Below the pieces are notes generated by a model. The model saw only the letters and a program-made list of their open reading frames with translations. It ran no database searches and was not told where the DNA came from. Positions 14,842 through 24,497 of a stretch of DNA of 47,715 nucleotides are shown here, in pieces. The stretch is from Pseudomonadota bacterium (lineage in GTDB: Bacteria > Pseudomonadota > Gammaproteobacteria > Pseudomonadales > Moraxellaceae), in the NCBI GenBank assembly GCA_021833365.1, contig JAKBFV010000010.1, forward strand, positions 1 through 47,715. Reading direction: 5' to 3'. Every line of letters starts with the position of its first letter. The stretch's first letter is position 1. The position numbers and the translations under genes are program-made.

Positions 14842-16035
14842 CTAGCGCGCCTGCCAGTCGTTTTCATGGCGGGCGAGCAGCCACGCCAGAGAAAACAGGA
14901 TGAGAAAGCCACTCGTGAGTGGAATCAGCGTGTTGTCATAGAGCTGACCGATGAGGGTCGCCAGCAGCAAAGACAGGATGGAGGAGACCGCGCCGATGAT
15001 GGCCGATGCCATGCCAGCGACGTGCCCCATGGGCTCCATGGCAATGGCGTTCAGATTGCCGAACATGACGCCAAAGGCGAAGAACAGGAGCACGGCATAC
15101 ATCATGAAGGCGCGCAATGTGGTGGCCGTGCCATTCAGCTGCAGGAGCAGAAATAACAGCGAGATCACCGCGACCATGGCCATGCAGGCGAGGGTGACGC
15201 GCCGCATGCCGAAGCGCGCGACGATACGTGAGTTGACGAAAGAAGCGGTGCTGGTAACGCCGGCGAGGATGGCGAAATACAGGCTGAAGCGGCCACCGCT
15301 GAGGCCGAACTGCTGCATGAAGATCTGCTGTGCGTTGCCCAGATAGGCGATCAAGGCGCCAAAGCAGAGCCCGGCACAGAGCAGATAGATCAAGGTGGTG
15401 CGATGGCCCAGCACTTCCCGGAAGCCCTGCGCAAAGGTCTGCCAGCGCAGCGGTAGGCGGTGCTCCGGCGCCAGGGTCTCATCGAGGCGCCAGGCGATCC
15501 ACAACGATGTCAGCAGCGCATAGACGATGTAGACGAGAAAAATCGTGCGCCAGCCGGCCCAGGTGATGATGGTCTGACCGATGGCCGGCGCCAGGGCCGG
15601 CGCCACCATGAAGACCATCATGATGACGGACATGACTTTCGCCATCTGCGCTCCACTGAATTTGTCGCGCACCACGGCCAGCGCCGCGACATAGGGCCCG
15701 GACATGCCCAGGCCCTGAATCAGGCGCCCGACCAGAAAAACACTGAAATCAGTAGCGCGATAGCACAGCAGGCTGCCGATGAAGTACAAGGCGACGCCGG
15801 CGAACAGGATGCGCTTGCGTCCAAGCGCGTCCGAGAGTGGGCCAGCCAGCACCTGACCCAAGGTCATGCCGAGAAAGACGCTGGTGATGACCCACTGCAC
15901 ATGGTTGGCCTGGGTCAGCGCAAAAAAACGAGCGATCGGGCCGAGAGCGGGCAAGGTGGCGTCGATGGAAAAAGAGACGATCGACATCAACAAGGCCATC
16001 AGCAGCGAAAATTCGCGCCCTTGCAACTCCTGCAC
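14842..16035 (-). CDS. Bcr/CflA-type multidrug efflux MFS transporter
   Basis: This 397-residue protein has 12 hydrophobic segments and belongs to the drug:proton antiporter group DHA1. The loop 2-3 motif A is GPLSDALGRKRILF, and motif B around GRLIQGLGMSG is also present. The N-terminal SIVSFSIDATLPALGPIARFF and the TM5 antiporter-type stretch MMVFMVAPALAPAIGQTI match Bcr/CflA proteins. Translation starts at a GTG preceded by GGAGG at a good distance. The substrate cannot be told. Its 3' end is the source of the 46-bp repeat, and it is divergent from the nitronate monooxygenase gene. Confidence 0.88.
   Translation of the reverse strand: MQELQGREFSLLMALLMSIVSFSIDATLPALGPIARFFALTQANHVQWVITSVFLGMTLGQVLAGPLSDALGRKRILFAGVALYFIGSLLCYRATDFSVFLVGRLIQGLGMSGPYVAALAVVRDKFSGAQMAKVMSVIMMVFMVAPALAPAIGQTIITWAGWRTIFLVYIVYALLTSLWIAWRLDETLAPEHRLPLRWQTFAQGFREVLGHRTTLIYLLCAGLCFGALIAYLGNAQQIFMQQFGLSGGRFSLYFAILAGVTSTASFVNSRIVARFGMRRVTLACMAMVAVISLLFLLLQLNGTATTLRAFMMYAVLLFFAFGVMFGNLNAIAMEPMGHVAGMASAIIGAVSSILSLLLATLIGQLYDNTLIPLTSGFLILFSLAWLLARHENDWQAR
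14884..14929. repeat. 46-bp direct repeat, right copy, inside the efflux gene
   Basis: This is the in-gene copy of the repeat at 12991-13036. The two mismatches are at repeat positions 35 and 40, and only one changes the encoded residue (Leu here, Arg in the left copy). Confidence 0.85.
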
Positions 16036-16120
16036 TTTTCATCCTCCAAGCCTGTGACCACGCTTCAGCACCGGCCTCGATCAGCGGTGGAAGTCGGTCA
16101 TCATGATAAGCCTCGTGCTA

Positions 16121-16147
16121 GGCTGTGTCATCCGTACTCACACAGCC
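16121..16147. promoter_or_regulatory. Inverted repeat before the nitronate monooxygenase gene
   Basis: GGCTGTGT (16121-16128) and ACACAGCC (16140-16147) are perfect inverted arms around 11 bp, placed 20 bp before the start codon in the 132-bp gap between the two divergent genes. It could be an operator or an mRNA leader hairpin. There is no T-run, so it is not a terminator. Confidence 0.4.
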
Positions 16148-16167
16148 CCCTAAACTGGAGATCGCCG

Positions 16168-17238
16168 ATGACACTTGCACCCGTGCTCGAACGCCTGGGG
16201 CTGCGTCACCCCATCATTCAAGCGCCGATGGCGGGAGTCGCCACCCCGGAGCTCGCCGCCGCCGTCAGCAATGCCGGTGGCCTCGGGTCCCTGGGTCTTG
16301 GTGCGAGTTCGCCAGCACAGGCGCAGCAGATGATCACGGCGACACGTGCGCTCACCGCCCAGGCCTTCAACGTCAATGTCTTCTGCCATCGTCCAGCGCG
16401 CCGTGATGACGCGCGCGAGGCCGCTTGGCTGGCGCATCTGGCGCCTCTTTTTAGCGCGATGGGTACAAAGGTGCCGGAGACGCTCAACGAGATCTACCGC
16501 AGTTTTCTCGTCGACGCCGCCATGTTCGAGGTCCTGCTCGACCTGCGCCCTGCCGTCATCAGTTTCCACTTCGGCCTGCCCAGCGCCCCCCAGATCGAGG
16601 CCCTGCACGCAGCGGGCATCGTCCTCATGGCGACGGCAACCCAGCCCGATGAGGCTCAGCGCCTAGCGGCGGCGGGCATCGATCTGCTCATCGCACAGGG
16701 CATGGAAGCGGGAGGGCATCGCGGCTTGTTCGACACCGATGCTGTCGATGCCGGACTCAGCACCAGCGTCCTCACCCGTCTGCTCGTGCACCAGACATCC
16801 CTTCCCATCATCGCCGCCGGTGGCATCATGGACGGTGCCGGCCTCAGCGCCGCACTGGCACTCGGCGCCGTCGCCGCTCAGCTCGGCACAGCCTTCATCC
16901 TCTGTCCCGAGTCAGCGGCAGACGCCGGCTACCGCGAAGCTCTGTTGAGTCCAAGGGCGGCCATGACACGCCTCACCGACGCCCTCTCCGGGCGGCCAGC
17001 ACGCGCTATCGTCCAGGGCTTCATCAACGCAACAGCCAGCGGTCCGCGCCCTGCCGACTACCCCCTCGCCTACGACGCCGCCAAACAACTGCACCGTCTG
17101 GCGAGCCTGCGCGGTTCCCAGGAGTTCGCCGCGCACTGGGCCGGCCAGGGGGCGCCGCTGGCGCGCTCTATGCCTGCCGCCGACCTGGTCGCCACACTGG
17201 TCGCAGAATGGCAGGCAGCGGGGCGCTGCGACGGATAG
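16168..17238 (+). CDS. Nitronate monooxygenase (2-nitropropane dioxygenase family)
   Basis: These FMN enzymes oxidise alkyl nitronates, such as propionate 3-nitronate, to carbonyl compounds and nitrite. The 356-residue protein has the family N-terminus HPIIQAPMAGVATPELAAAV, the GGLGSLGLG loop, and GIDLLIAQGMEAGGHRG with the conserved active-site His. The FMN phosphate site is PIIAAGGIMDG, then ALALGAVAAQLGTAFI. The start is the ATG with GGAG seven bases before it; a long upstream open frame is only the antisense of the efflux gene. It lies at the edge of the island, convergent with the ribosomal cluster. Confidence 0.9.
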   Translation: MTLAPVLERLGLRHPIIQAPMAGVATPELAAAVSNAGGLGSLGLGASSPAQAQQMITATRALTAQAFNVNVFCHRPARRDDAREAAWLAHLAPLFSAMGTKVPETLNEIYRSFLVDAAMFEVLLDLRPAVISFHFGLPSAPQIEALHAAGIVLMATATQPDEAQRLAAAGIDLLIAQGMEAGGHRGLFDTDAVDAGLSTSVLTRLLVHQTSLPIIAAGGIMDGAGLSAALALGAVAAQLGTAFILCPESAADAGYREALLSPRAAMTRLTDALSGRPARAIVQGFINATASGPRPADYPLAYDAAKQLHRLASLRGSQEFAAHWAGQGAPLARSMPAADLVATLVAEWQAAGRCDG

Positions 17239-17270
17239 GCTCACCGGTTCGGGCAGCGGATACGCAGCAA

Positions 17271-17297
17271 GAAAAAGCCCCGGACATGGCCGGGGCT
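17271..17297 (-). terminator. Intrinsic terminator of the alpha operon
   Basis: On the minus strand AGCCCCGG pairs with CCGGGGCT around a 6-nt loop and is followed by five T (A-run at 17272-17276 on the + strand). It lies about 20 bp past the rplQ stop and ends the 30-kb supercluster. Confidence 0.85.
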
Positions 17298-17317
17298 CGG
17301 GCTTACAACGCAGCGGA

Positions 17318-17680
17318 TCAGACCTCGCGGTCGACCAGCTCGACATAAGCCATGGGCGCATTGTCACCCGGACGGAAGCCGGCCTTGAGGATGCGCAGAT
17401 AACCGCCCTGACGCTCCTTGTAACGCGGACCGAGCACGGTGAAGAGCTTGCCGACGACTTCCTTGCTGCGCGTACGCGCAAAGGCCAGGCGACGGTTGGC
17501 GACGCTATCGACCTTGGACAAGGTGATCAAGGGCTCGGCGACGCGACGCAGTTCCTTAGCCTTGGGCAAGGTCGTGCGGATGAGCTCGTGCTCGAACAGG
17601 CTGACCGCCATATTGCGGAACATCGCATGGCGATGGCTGCTGTTTCGACCCAGTTTCACACCACTATTACGATGACGCAT
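17318..17680 (-). CDS. rplQ: 50S ribosomal protein L17
   Basis: L17 is an early-assembling protein near the peptide-tunnel exit side of the large subunit. The 120 residues start [20 protein letters not shown], the family signature. The C-terminus [20 protein letters not shown] is also typical, with no long enteric-style tail. It is the last gene of the alpha operon, 25 bp after rpoA. Confidence 0.96.
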   Translation of the reverse strand: MRHRNSGVKLGRNSSHRHAMFRNMAVSLFEHELIRTTLPKAKELRRVAEPLITLSKVDSVANRRLAFARTRSKEVVGKLFTVLGPRYKERQGGYLRILKAGFRPGDNAPMAYVELVDREV

Positions 17681-17705
17681 GGCAACACCTCAAACCTGAT
17701 TCAAC

Positions 17706-18710
17706 TCAACGACTACGGAAATTCAGGCGGTCGTCATTACGAAGGCTGGCGGGCGGCCAGCTTTCCAGACGCATGCCCAGGGACAAGCCCTTGGAAGCGA
17801 GGACATCCTTGATTTCGGTCAGCGACTTCTTCCCCAGATTCGGGGTCTTCAGCAGCTCGACCTCGGTGCGCTGCACCAGGTCACCGATGTAGTAGATGTT
17901 CTCAGCTTTCAGACAATTGGCCGAACGCACGGTCAGCTCGAGATCATCGACAGGCTTGAGCAGCTGCGGGTCGACTTCTTCACGCTCAGCCACCGGTTCC
18001 GGCATATGATCGCGCTGCAGGTCGACGAAGACGGCGATCTGCTGCTGCAGGATGGTCGCGGCGCGACGAATGGCTTCCTCGGGATCGATGGTGCCATTGG
18101 TCTCGAGATCGATGACCAGCTTGTCGAGGTCGGTGCGCTGTTCGACGCGCGCGCTCTCGACGACGTAGGCGACGCGACGCACCGGGCTGAACGAAGCATC
18201 GAGCTGCAGACGACCGACAGGGCGGGTCTCAGACTCGGCGAAACGGCTGTCCGCCGTCTCAAAGCCACGACCACGAGCAATCTTCAGGCGCATACGCAGC
18301 TCGCCCTGCGGACCGATATGGGCGATGACGTGCTCGGGATTCATCAACTCGACGGCATGGTTGAGCTGAATGTCCGCTGCCGTGACCACCCCTGCACCCT
18401 TGCGATGCAGTTCCAGCTGAACTTCGTTCTGCTCATGCAGACGGAGGGCCAGACCCTTGAGGTTGAGCAGGATCTCGATGACGTCTTCCTGCACACCTTC
18501 GATGGCACTGTATTCGTGTTCAACACCGTCGATCTCGACTTCCACCACCGCCGCACCGGGCATGCTGGACAGGAGGATGCGACGCAAAGCGTTGCCCAGA
18601 GTGTGGCCAAAGCCACGCTCGAGGGGCTCCAGAGTCACCTTCGCATGACGCGGCGAGATGGCTTGCACTTGGATTGTGCGTGGAGTCAAAAATTCACTTG
18701 CACCGGACAT
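17706..18710 (-). CDS. rpoA: RNA polymerase alpha subunit
   Basis: The alpha dimer nucleates assembly of beta and beta' and contacts activators and UP elements through its C-terminal domain. The 334 residues comprise an N-terminal dimerisation domain ([29 protein letters not shown]), a linker near residue 235, and the alpha-CTD. In the [21 protein letters not shown] and [20 protein letters not shown] hold the DNA-binding arginine and the helix-hairpin-helix. The ATG at 18710 is preferred over a GTG two codons upstream, since GAGG sits five bases from the ATG. Confidence 0.97.
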   Translation of the reverse strand: MSGASEFLTPRTIQVQAISPRHAKVTLEPLERGFGHTLGNALRRILLSSMPGAAVVEVEIDGVEHEYSAIEGVQEDVIEILLNLKGLALRLHEQNEVQLELHRKGAGVVTAADIQLNHAVELMNPEHVIAHIGPQGELRMRLKIARGRGFETADSRFAESETRPVGRLQLDASFSPVRRVAYVVESARVEQRTDLDKLVIDLETNGTIDPEEAIRRAATILQQQIAVFVDLQRDHMPEPVAEREEVDPQLLKPVDDLELTVRSANCLKAENIYYIGDLVQRTEVELLKTPNLGKKSLTEIKDVLASKGLSLGMRLESWPPASLRNDDRLNFRSR

Positions 18711-18726
18711 AGGCACCTCGGGAATC

Positions 18727-19350
18727 TTACTTCGAGTAGAGTTCGACGATCAAACTCTCGTTGATTTCCTGGTACAGATCGCTGCGCTCGGGCACGGCCT
18801 TGAACTGTCCCACCATCTTGTCGGCGTCGACTTCGACCCAGGATGCAGTGCCGCGCTGTGCCGCCAGTTCCAGGGCATTCTTGATGCGCACCTGCTGACG
18901 CGCGCCATCATGAATGGCAACGACATCGCCCGGACGCACCTGCTGGCTCGGCACGCTGACGCGCTTGCCATTCAAGGTGATGTTGCGATGTGAGACGAGC
19001 TGACGTGCTTCAGCACGCGTCGCGCCGAAACCCATGCGGTAGACGACGTTGTCAAGGCGGCCTTCGAGCAGCTGCAACAGACGCTCACCGGTGGCACCCT
19101 GCTGACGGGCAGCTTCCTTGTAGTAGTTGACGAACTGACGTTCGAGAACACCGTAGATACGACGCACCTTCTGCTTTTCACGCAGCTGCAGGGCGAAGTC
19201 GGAAACGCGTCCCTTGCGCGACGGGCCGTGCTGGCCGGGAGCGGTTTCATGCTTGCACTTCTGTTCCAGCGACTTGACGCCGCTCTTCAGGAACAGATCC
19301 GTTCCTTCACGACGCGCCAGCTTGCACTTGGGTCCGATATAACGAGCCAT
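18727..19350 (-). CDS. rpsD: 30S ribosomal protein S4
   Basis: S4 is a primary 16S rRNA 5'-domain binder and, in E. coli, the translational repressor of the alpha operon. The 207 residues show [20 protein letters not shown] and the S4 RNA-binding domain [20 protein letters not shown] followed by [15 protein letters not shown] full zinc-knuckle Cys set is absent, as in enteric S4. Confidence 0.96.
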   Translation of the reverse strand: MARYIGPKCKLARREGTDLFLKSGVKSLEQKCKHETAPGQHGPSRKGRVSDFALQLREKQKVRRIYGVLERQFVNYYKEAARQQGATGERLLQLLEGRLDNVVYRMGFGATRAEARQLVSHRNITLNGKRVSVPSQQVRPGDVVAIHDGARQQVRIKNALELAAQRGTASWVEVDADKMVGQFKAVPERSDLYQEINESLIVELYSK

Positions 19351-19377
19351 CTATTCTACCTCTGTTCAGGCCGGGCG

Positions 19378-19764
19378 TCAGACGCGACGCTTCTTGGGGG
19401 GGCGGCAGCCGTTATGGGGGATCGGCGTGACATCGGTGATGCTGCTGATCTTGTAACCCACAGCGTTCAAGGCACGCACCGCAGACTCACGGCCGGGACC
19501 AGGCCCCTTGACCATGACGTCGAGATTCTTCAGTCCATACTCGAGTGCCGCCTTACCCGCCGTCTCAGCCGCCACCTGGGCTGCGAACGGGGTCGACTTG
19601 CGCGAGCCACGGAATCCCGAGCCACCCGAAGTCGCCCACGACAAGGCATTGCCCTGACGATCGGTGATGGTGATGATAGTGTTGTTGAAGGACGCGTGGA
19701 TATGAGCGACGCCATCCGACACCGTACGGGTGATCTTCTTGCGAGTGCGCGTATCTTTAGCCAT
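19378..19764 (-). CDS. rpsK: 30S ribosomal protein S11
   Basis: S11 sits on the platform of the small subunit near the mRNA exit. Its 128 residues contain [15 protein letters not shown] and end [18 protein letters not shown], both family signatures. It lies between rpsM and rpsD, as usual in the alpha operon. Confidence 0.97.
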   Translation of the reverse strand: MAKDTRTRKKITRTVSDGVAHIHASFNNTIITITDRQGNALSWATSGGSGFRGSRKSTPFAAQVAAETAGKAALEYGLKNLDVMVKGPGPGRESAVRALNAVGYKISSITDVTPIPHNGCRPPKKRRV

Positions 19765-19786
19765 GACGATAGCTTCCCGTATTCAC

Positions 19787-20143
19787 TTATTTCTTGATGG
19801 CTTTACGCGGGCCCTTACGGGTACGCGCATTGGTCTTGGTTCGCTGACCACGCACCGGCAAACCACGGCGGTGACGCAATCCACGATAGCAACCGAGATC
19901 CATCAGTCGCTTGATGTTCATATTGACTTCGCGGCGCAGATCGCCTTCGGTCGAGATCTTAGCCACCTCGGCACGAATGGCATCGAGCTGCACATCGCTC
20001 AGTTCTTTGACCTTGCTCGATGGCTTGATCGCCACCGCCGCAAGAATCTTTTCAGACGTCGTGCGGCCAATGCCAAAGATATAGGTCAAAGAGATGACCA
20101 CATGCTTGTTGTCAGGAATATTAACGCCGGCTATACGAGCCAT
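19787..20143 (-). CDS. rpsM: 30S ribosomal protein S13
   Basis: S13 occupies the head of the 30S subunit and bridges to 23S rRNA and L5. The 118 residues begin [20 protein letters not shown] and include the [20 protein letters not shown] rRNA-binding stretch. It is the first gene after the alpha-operon promoter; the 5' leader is where S4 would act if regulation is as in E. coli (no pseudoknot was checked). Confidence 0.97.
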   Translation of the reverse strand: MARIAGVNIPDNKHVVISLTYIFGIGRTTSEKILAAVAIKPSSKVKELSDVQLDAIRAEVAKISTEGDLRREVNMNIKRLMDLGCYRGLRHRRGLPVRGQRTKTNARTRKGPRKAIKK

Positions 20144-20191
20144 TCACCTTCACTCCACTAGACGCTGACGGACGGCCGCGAAAGGGGCGCG

Positions 20192-20220
20192 ATTCTATCG
20201 CCAGACGAACCAAAAATCAA
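20192..20220 (-). promoter_or_regulatory. Sigma-70 promoter of the alpha operon
   Basis: On the minus strand TTGATT (-35, 20215-20220) and TAGAAT (-10, 20192-20197) are separated by exactly 17 bp. It lies between rpmJ and rpsM, giving the alpha operon its own initiation site besides read-through from the spc operon. Confidence 0.75.
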
Positions 20221-20225
20221 GCCCC

Positions 20226-20342
20226 TCACCCCTGGCGCTGCTTATGCCTCGGCTCAGAACTGCAGATCACCCTTACCACACCATTGCGGCGCACGATTTT
20301 GCACGACCCGCAAATCTTTTTCACAGACGCTTGCACCTTCAT
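20226..20342 (-). CDS. rpmJ: 50S ribosomal protein L36, zinc-binding form
   Basis: This gene encodes 38 residues: [20 protein letters not shown], then [18 protein letters not shown]. Cys11, Cys14, Cys27 and His33 form the zinc site of the C+ type. L36 stabilises 23S rRNA near the base of the central protuberance. It sits between secY and rpsM, its standard place, and ends 83 bp before rpsM. Confidence 0.95.
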   Translation of the reverse strand: MKVQASVKKICGSCKIVRRNGVVRVICSSEPRHKQRQG

Positions 20343-20361
20343 GACTCTACTCCACGTTGCA

Positions 20362-21720
20362 TTACTTGATCTGTCCGCTCGGACCGTAACTTTTCAGATT
20401 GGCCTTGCGCAACAGAGAATCGTATTGATGCGACATCATGTGCGACTGCACTTGCGCCATAAAGTCCATCACCACCACCACCACGATCAGCAGGGAGGTC
20501 CCTCCGAGGCTGAACGGTGCGTGCAGAGAGACCTGCAAAAACAGCGGCAAGAGACACACAGCGATCATATAGGCGGCCCCGATCAGGGTCAGACGCCCGA
20601 TGACACCATCGATGTAGCGCGCTGTCTGGTCGCCCGGGCGTATCCCCGGTATGAAGGCGCCACTCTTCTTCAGATTATCGGCGACATCCTTGGGATTGAA
20701 CATCAGCGCCGTATAGAAGAAGCAGAAGAACACGATCAAGATGGCAAACAGCAGCAGATAGAGAGGCTGACCCGGCGACAGACTGAGAGAGATGTCGGTC
20801 AGGGCGCGCTGCCACCAGGACGGATGGCTGCTATGTGCAAACCATGTCGCCAGGCTGGCCGGAAAGAGCAGGATGGAGCTGGCGAAGATGGCCGGGATGA
20901 CGCCCGCCATATTGATCTTGAGCGGCAGATGGCTTTGCTGCGCTGCATAGATCTTGCGACCGGTCTGGCGCTTGGCATGATTGATGGTGATGCGCCTCTG
21001 CGCCCTTTCCATGAACACGACCGCGGCCACCACCGCCACCGACAGCACGAGCAGGACGATGAGCACGAGCGGGCTCATGTCACCCTGACGCGCCGACTCC
21101 AGGGAACGACCGATGGCCGCCGGAATCCCGGCGACGATACCGGCAAAGATGAGCATGGAGATGCCATTGCCGACACCGCGCTCGGTGATCTGCTCACCCA
21201 GCCACATGAGGAACATGGTGCCTGCCACCAGGCTGACCACCGCCGGCAGGAAAAAGGCGACGCCCGAGGTCAGGGTGATACCCTGGCTGACGAGACCGGC
21301 GCACATACCGAAGGACTGCACCAGGGCGAGGCCGACCGTGCCATAGCGGGTGTACTGATTGATCTTGCGACGCCCCGCCTCGCCTTCCTTCTTCAAGGAT
21401 TCGAGTTCGGGCAACACCGTGGTCAACAACTGCACGATGATCGACGCCGAAATATAGGGCATGATACCGAGCGCGAGGATACTCATACGCTGCAAGGCAC
21501 CGCCGGAGAACATGTTGAACATCGACAAGATGGTGTTCTTGTTTTGTTCAAACATGCGCGCCAGACGCTCGGGATTGATGCCCGGAACAGGAATATGCGT
21601 GCCGATGCGGAAGACGAGCAGGGCGATCAACAAAAACCAGAGACGCGACCAAAGCTCGGAGAGCCCCGCCTGCATACCCGGCTTTTGCAGCATCTGACGC
21701 GCTTGTTCCCGGCGATCCAT
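20362..21720 (-). CDS. secY: Sec translocon channel subunit SecY
   Basis: SecY forms the protein-conducting channel with SecE and SecG. The 452 residues have ten hydrophobic helices. [20 protein letters not shown] matches the TM2 signature region, while a cytosolic loop with [20 protein letters not shown] is the SecA/ribosome contact loop. It is two bases downstream of rplO, within the spc operon. Confidence 0.97.
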   Translation of the reverse strand: MDRREQARQMLQKPGMQAGLSELWSRLWFLLIALLVFRIGTHIPVPGINPERLARMFEQNKNTILSMFNMFSGGALQRMSILALGIMPYISASIIVQLLTTVLPELESLKKEGEAGRRKINQYTRYGTVGLALVQSFGMCAGLVSQGITLTSGVAFFLPAVVSLVAGTMFLMWLGEQITERGVGNGISMLIFAGIVAGIPAAIGRSLESARQGDMSPLVLIVLLVLSVAVVAAVVFMERAQRRITINHAKRQTGRKIYAAQQSHLPLKINMAGVIPAIFASSILLFPASLATWFAHSSHPSWWQRALTDISLSLSPGQPLYLLLFAILIVFFCFFYTALMFNPKDVADNLKKSGAFIPGIRPGDQTARYIDGVIGRLTLIGAAYMIAVCLLPLFLQVSLHAPFSLGGTSLLIVVVVVMDFMAQVQSHMMSHQYDSLLRKANLKSYGPSGQIK

Positions 21721-21722
21721 GC

Positions 21723-22157
21723 TTATTCCTCGACGTTGCCGCCGGCGGCGAGCAGAGCTGCGCGCGCACCCTTGGTCACAGCGACGCCCTTGACCTGATA
21801 GGCACGGTCGACCGAGCCGGACAGGATGATACGCGCCTTGAGCTTGTCCTTACGCACCAAATTGGCGGCTTTCAGGCTGGCGAGGGTGATCTCGGCACCT
21901 TCCAGCTTGTTGAGCTCGGACAGGCGCACTTCCGCCGTATCCGCCGCCGTCAGCGAGGTGAAGCCGAACTTGGGCAGACGACGATAGATCGGCATCTGGC
22001 CGCCTTCAAAACCCGGACGCACCTTGCCTGAACCACGCGAGGTCTGACCCTTGACGCCCTTGCCGCCGGTCTTGCCGAGGCCCGAGCCGATACCGCGACC
22101 GACGCGGCGTGCGGGTTTCTTGCTACCTTCCGCGGGGGAAAGATCATTCAGCTTCAT
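21723..22157 (-). CDS. rplO: 50S ribosomal protein L15
   Basis: The 144-residue protein has the glycine/arginine-rich N-terminal extension [18 protein letters not shown] that penetrates 23S rRNA. It also has the globular signature around [20 protein letters not shown]. The start overlaps the rpmD stop by four bases, indicating coupled translation. Confidence 0.97.
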   Translation of the reverse strand: MKLNDLSPAEGSKKPARRVGRGIGSGLGKTGGKGVKGQTSRGSGKVRPGFEGGQMPIYRRLPKFGFTSLTAADTAEVRLSELNKLEGAEITLASLKAANLVRKDKLKARIILSGSVDRAYQVKGVAVTKGARAALLAAGGNVEE

Positions 22158-22345
22158 GACAGCTCCTCGACACGAACGAGATAAGCGACAGCGTTCACCA
22201 TGCCGCGAACTTCCGGGGTGTCCTTGAGTTCGACACAGTGACCGATACGGCGCAGACCGAGTCCACGCAGGGTGTCCTTATGCGCCTGCAGGCGATGCGC
22301 CTTGCTACGCACTTGGGTGACACGGATTTTCTTGCCTTCGCTCAT
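22154..22345 (-). CDS. rpmD: 50S ribosomal protein L30
   Basis: L30 is a small alpha/beta protein on the large-subunit surface, absent from some bacterial phyla. The 63 residues include [20 protein letters not shown] and [15 protein letters not shown], the family pattern, with about three extra N-terminal residues compared with the enteric protein. Confidence 0.95.
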   Translation of the reverse strand: MSEGKKIRVTQVRSKAHRLQAHKDTLRGLGLRRIGHCVELKDTPEVRGMVNAVAYLVRVEELS

Positions 22346-22348
22346 GGC

Positions 22349-22852
22349 TTACCCCAGGATCTCTGCGACGCTCTTGCCACGCTTCTCGGCCACCTTGGCG
22401 GCTGAAGTCATGGCCTTGAGGCCGGCGAATGTCGCGTGCACGACGTTACAGGCATTGGTGGAACCGTAGCACTTGGCGAGAACGTCACGCACACCGGCGA
22501 CTTCGAGGACGGCGCGCATGGCACCGCCAGCGATGACACCCGTACCTTCCGAGGCCGGCTGCATGAAGACGCGCGAAGCGCCATGCTGACCGGTGACCGG
22601 ATGCTGCAGGGTCGAGCCCTTGAGATCGACGCTGATCATATTGCGACGCGCTGCTTCAAGTGCCTTCTGGATCGCTGCCGGCACTTCACGCGCCTTGCCA
22701 CGACCAAAGCCGACACGGCCATTGCCATCGCCGACGACGGTCAAAGCGGTGAACGAGAAGATACGGCCACCCTTCACCACTTTGGCCACACGATTGACCT
22801 CGACCAGCTTCTCGGTGAAGCCTTCGGTCTGTTGCTGTTCGATCTTTGCCAT
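22349..22852 (-). CDS. rpsE: 30S ribosomal protein S5
   Basis: S5 is a fidelity protein at the back of the 30S subunit and part of the mRNA entry helicase. The double-stranded-RNA-binding-like N-domain shows [20 protein letters not shown], then [20 protein letters not shown]. The C-domain [20 protein letters not shown] is typical. Its length is 167 residues. No insertion or deletion is seen in the spectinomycin loop region VVKGGR. Confidence 0.97.
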   Translation of the reverse strand: MAKIEQQQTEGFTEKLVEVNRVAKVVKGGRIFSFTALTVVGDGNGRVGFGRGKAREVPAAIQKALEAARRNMISVDLKGSTLQHPVTGQHGASRVFMQPASEGTGVIAGGAMRAVLEVAGVRDVLAKCYGSTNACNVVHATFAGLKAMTSAAKVAEKRGKSVAEILG

Positions 22853-22861
22853 GACGACCTC

Positions 22862-23212
22862 TTAGAATTCCAGACCCGCTTCACGCGCGGCATCGGCAAG
22901 AGCCTTGATGCGACCGTGATACTTGAAGCCCGAGCGATCGAAGGCAACAGCGGTAACTCCTGCCTGACGCGCTCTCTCGGCGATCAGCTGGCCGACCTTG
23001 CGCGCCGCCTCCTGATTGCCGGTGGCGCCATCACGCAGCGCCGCTTCGACGGTCGAGGCCGTCGCCAGCACCGCACCGCCATCGGCCGAGATGACCTGAG
23101 CGTAAATATGACGCGGAGTACGGTTCACGCACAGGCGAACGGCACCCAACTCCCGAATATGCAGCCTGGTGGCGCGAGCGCGACGCAGACGTGCTTCTTT
23201 TTTCTCGTGCAT
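22862..23212 (-). CDS. rplR: 50S ribosomal protein L18
   Basis: L18 binds 5S rRNA with L5 in the central protuberance. The 116 residues have the basic N-terminus [20 protein letters not shown] and the end [20 protein letters not shown], followed by EAGLEF. It lies between rplF and rpsE. Confidence 0.97.
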   Translation of the reverse strand: MHEKKEARLRRARATRLHIRELGAVRLCVNRTPRHIYAQVISADGGAVLATASTVEAALRDGATGNQEAARKVGQLIAERARQAGVTAVAFDRSGFKYHGRIKALADAAREAGLEF

Positions 23213-23227
23213 GTCGACTACCTTCCT

Positions 23228-23761
23228 TTACTTCTTCTTCGCCTCTTTGCGGAGGATGACCTCTTCCGCATACTTGACACCCTTGCCCTTGTAAGGCTCA
23301 GGCGGACGGTAGGCGCGCACATTGGCGGCCACTTGGCCGAGTAACTGCTTGTCGGCCGACTTGAGGATGATCTCGGTCGGCGTCGGCGTTTCGACGCTCA
23401 CGCCCTCGGGCAGCTGATGATCGATGGGGTGCGAATAGCCGAGCGCCAGATTGAGTACGCTGCCCTTGGCCTGCGCCTTGTAACCGACGCCGACCAGCTG
23501 CAGGCGACGCTGGAAACCCGTCGACACACCGGTGATCATGTTATTGAGGATGGCCCGCGCCGTCCCCGCCTGCATCCAGCCGATCGGCGACTCCTGCACC
23601 GGCTTGAGCTGCAGCTGACCATCGGCCTGCGCCAGATGGACGTGTTCATTCAGTTGCGCCTTCAGGGTGGCCTTCGGCCCCTTCACCTGAACTTCGCGTC
23701 CGCTCAGGGTGACTTCAACACCCTTGGGAACGACGATAGGATTTTTAGCTACACGTGACAT
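23228..23761 (-). CDS. rplF: 50S ribosomal protein L6
   Basis: L6 lies near the factor-binding site and the sarcin-ricin loop. Two repeated RNP-like domains are visible in the 177 residues, with the C-terminal signature PEPYKGKGVKYAEEVILRKE. The N-terminus MSRVAKNPIVVPKGVEVTLS is typical. Confidence 0.97.
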   Translation of the reverse strand: MSRVAKNPIVVPKGVEVTLSGREVQVKGPKATLKAQLNEHVHLAQADGQLQLKPVQESPIGWMQAGTARAILNNMITGVSTGFQRRLQLVGVGYKAQAKGSVLNLALGYSHPIDHQLPEGVSVETPTPTEIILKSADKQLLGQVAANVRAYRPPEPYKGKGVKYAEEVILRKEAKKK

Positions 23762-23772
23762 GGCGACCTCGA

Positions 23773-24171
23773 TCAGGAGACCAGGCAGATCACTTCACCG
23801 CCCACGTTCGCCTGACGGGCGGCGCGGTCGGTCATGATCCCCTTGCTGGTGGAAACAACGGCGATGCCCAGGCCCTGCTTGACCCGCGGCAGCGCACCCT
23901 TGGCCTTGTAGACACGCAGACCAGGACGGCTGACACGGCGGATCTCCTCGATCACCGGCTTGCCTTCAAAATACTTGAGCTCGATGGACAGCACCGGCTT
24001 GGCGGCGTCATCATCGTTGACCGCGAAATCGGCGATGTAGCCTTCGTCCTTGAGCAGTTGCGCCAGGGACTTCTTCAGCTTGGAAGACGGCATGGCGACA
24101 TTCGCCTTGTGCGTCTGCTGGGCATTACGGATACGCGTGAGCATATCGGCAACGGTATCTTGCATACTCAT
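23773..24171 (-). CDS. rpsH: 30S ribosomal protein S8
   Basis: S8 binds the central domain of 16S rRNA and in E. coli represses translation of the spc operon at rplE. The 132 residues start [18 protein letters not shown] and end with the signature [20 protein letters not shown]. An ATG two codons in is possible, but MSMQD is the common form. Confidence 0.97.
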   Translation of the reverse strand: MSMQDTVADMLTRIRNAQQTHKANVAMPSSKLKKSLAQLLKDEGYIADFAVNDDDAAKPVLSIELKYFEGKPVIEEIRRVSRPGLRVYKAKGALPRVKQGLGIAVVSTSKGIMTDRAARQANVGGEVICLVS

Positions 24172-24182
24172 GCTCTTCTCCC

Positions 24183-24488
24183 TTACCAGCTGGCCTTGAC
24201 CACGCCCGGCACATCGCCGTTCATGACCGCTTCGCGCAGTTTGTTACGGCCGAGACCGAATTTACGGAAAAAGCCGTGCGGACGACCGGTCAGACCACAG
24301 CGGTTGCGCAGGCGCACCGGATTGGCATTGCGCGGCAGCAACTGCAAACGCAGCATGGCATCCCAGCGCTCTTCTTCACTGGCCTTGCTGCTCTTGATCA
24401 CAGCCTTCAATTCTTCACGCTTTTTGGCGTACTTAGCCACCGTCTGCTGGCGCTTGAGTTCGCGGTTCTTCATGCTCTGCTTAGCCAC
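24183..24488 (-). CDS. rpsN: 30S ribosomal protein S14, long zinc-free form
   Basis: The 101 residues carry the S14 core [20 protein letters not shown], then [18 protein letters not shown]. The CxxC...CxxC zinc ribbon of the short form is missing, so this is the zinc-independent type. The protein sits in the 30S head close to S3 and S10. Confidence 0.97.
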   Translation of the reverse strand: MAKQSMKNRELKRQQTVAKYAKKREELKAVIKSSKASEEERWDAMLRLQLLPRNANPVRLRNRCGLTGRPHGFFRKFGLGRNKLREAVMNGDVPGVVKASW

Positions 24489-24497
24489 GGCGACACC

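Noticed and set aside
15460-16167. Long N-terminal extension of the nitronate monooxygenase frame
   Set aside because: The extension is antisense to the efflux gene and is rich in H, Q and D. The conserved protein starts at 16168 with a good ribosome site.
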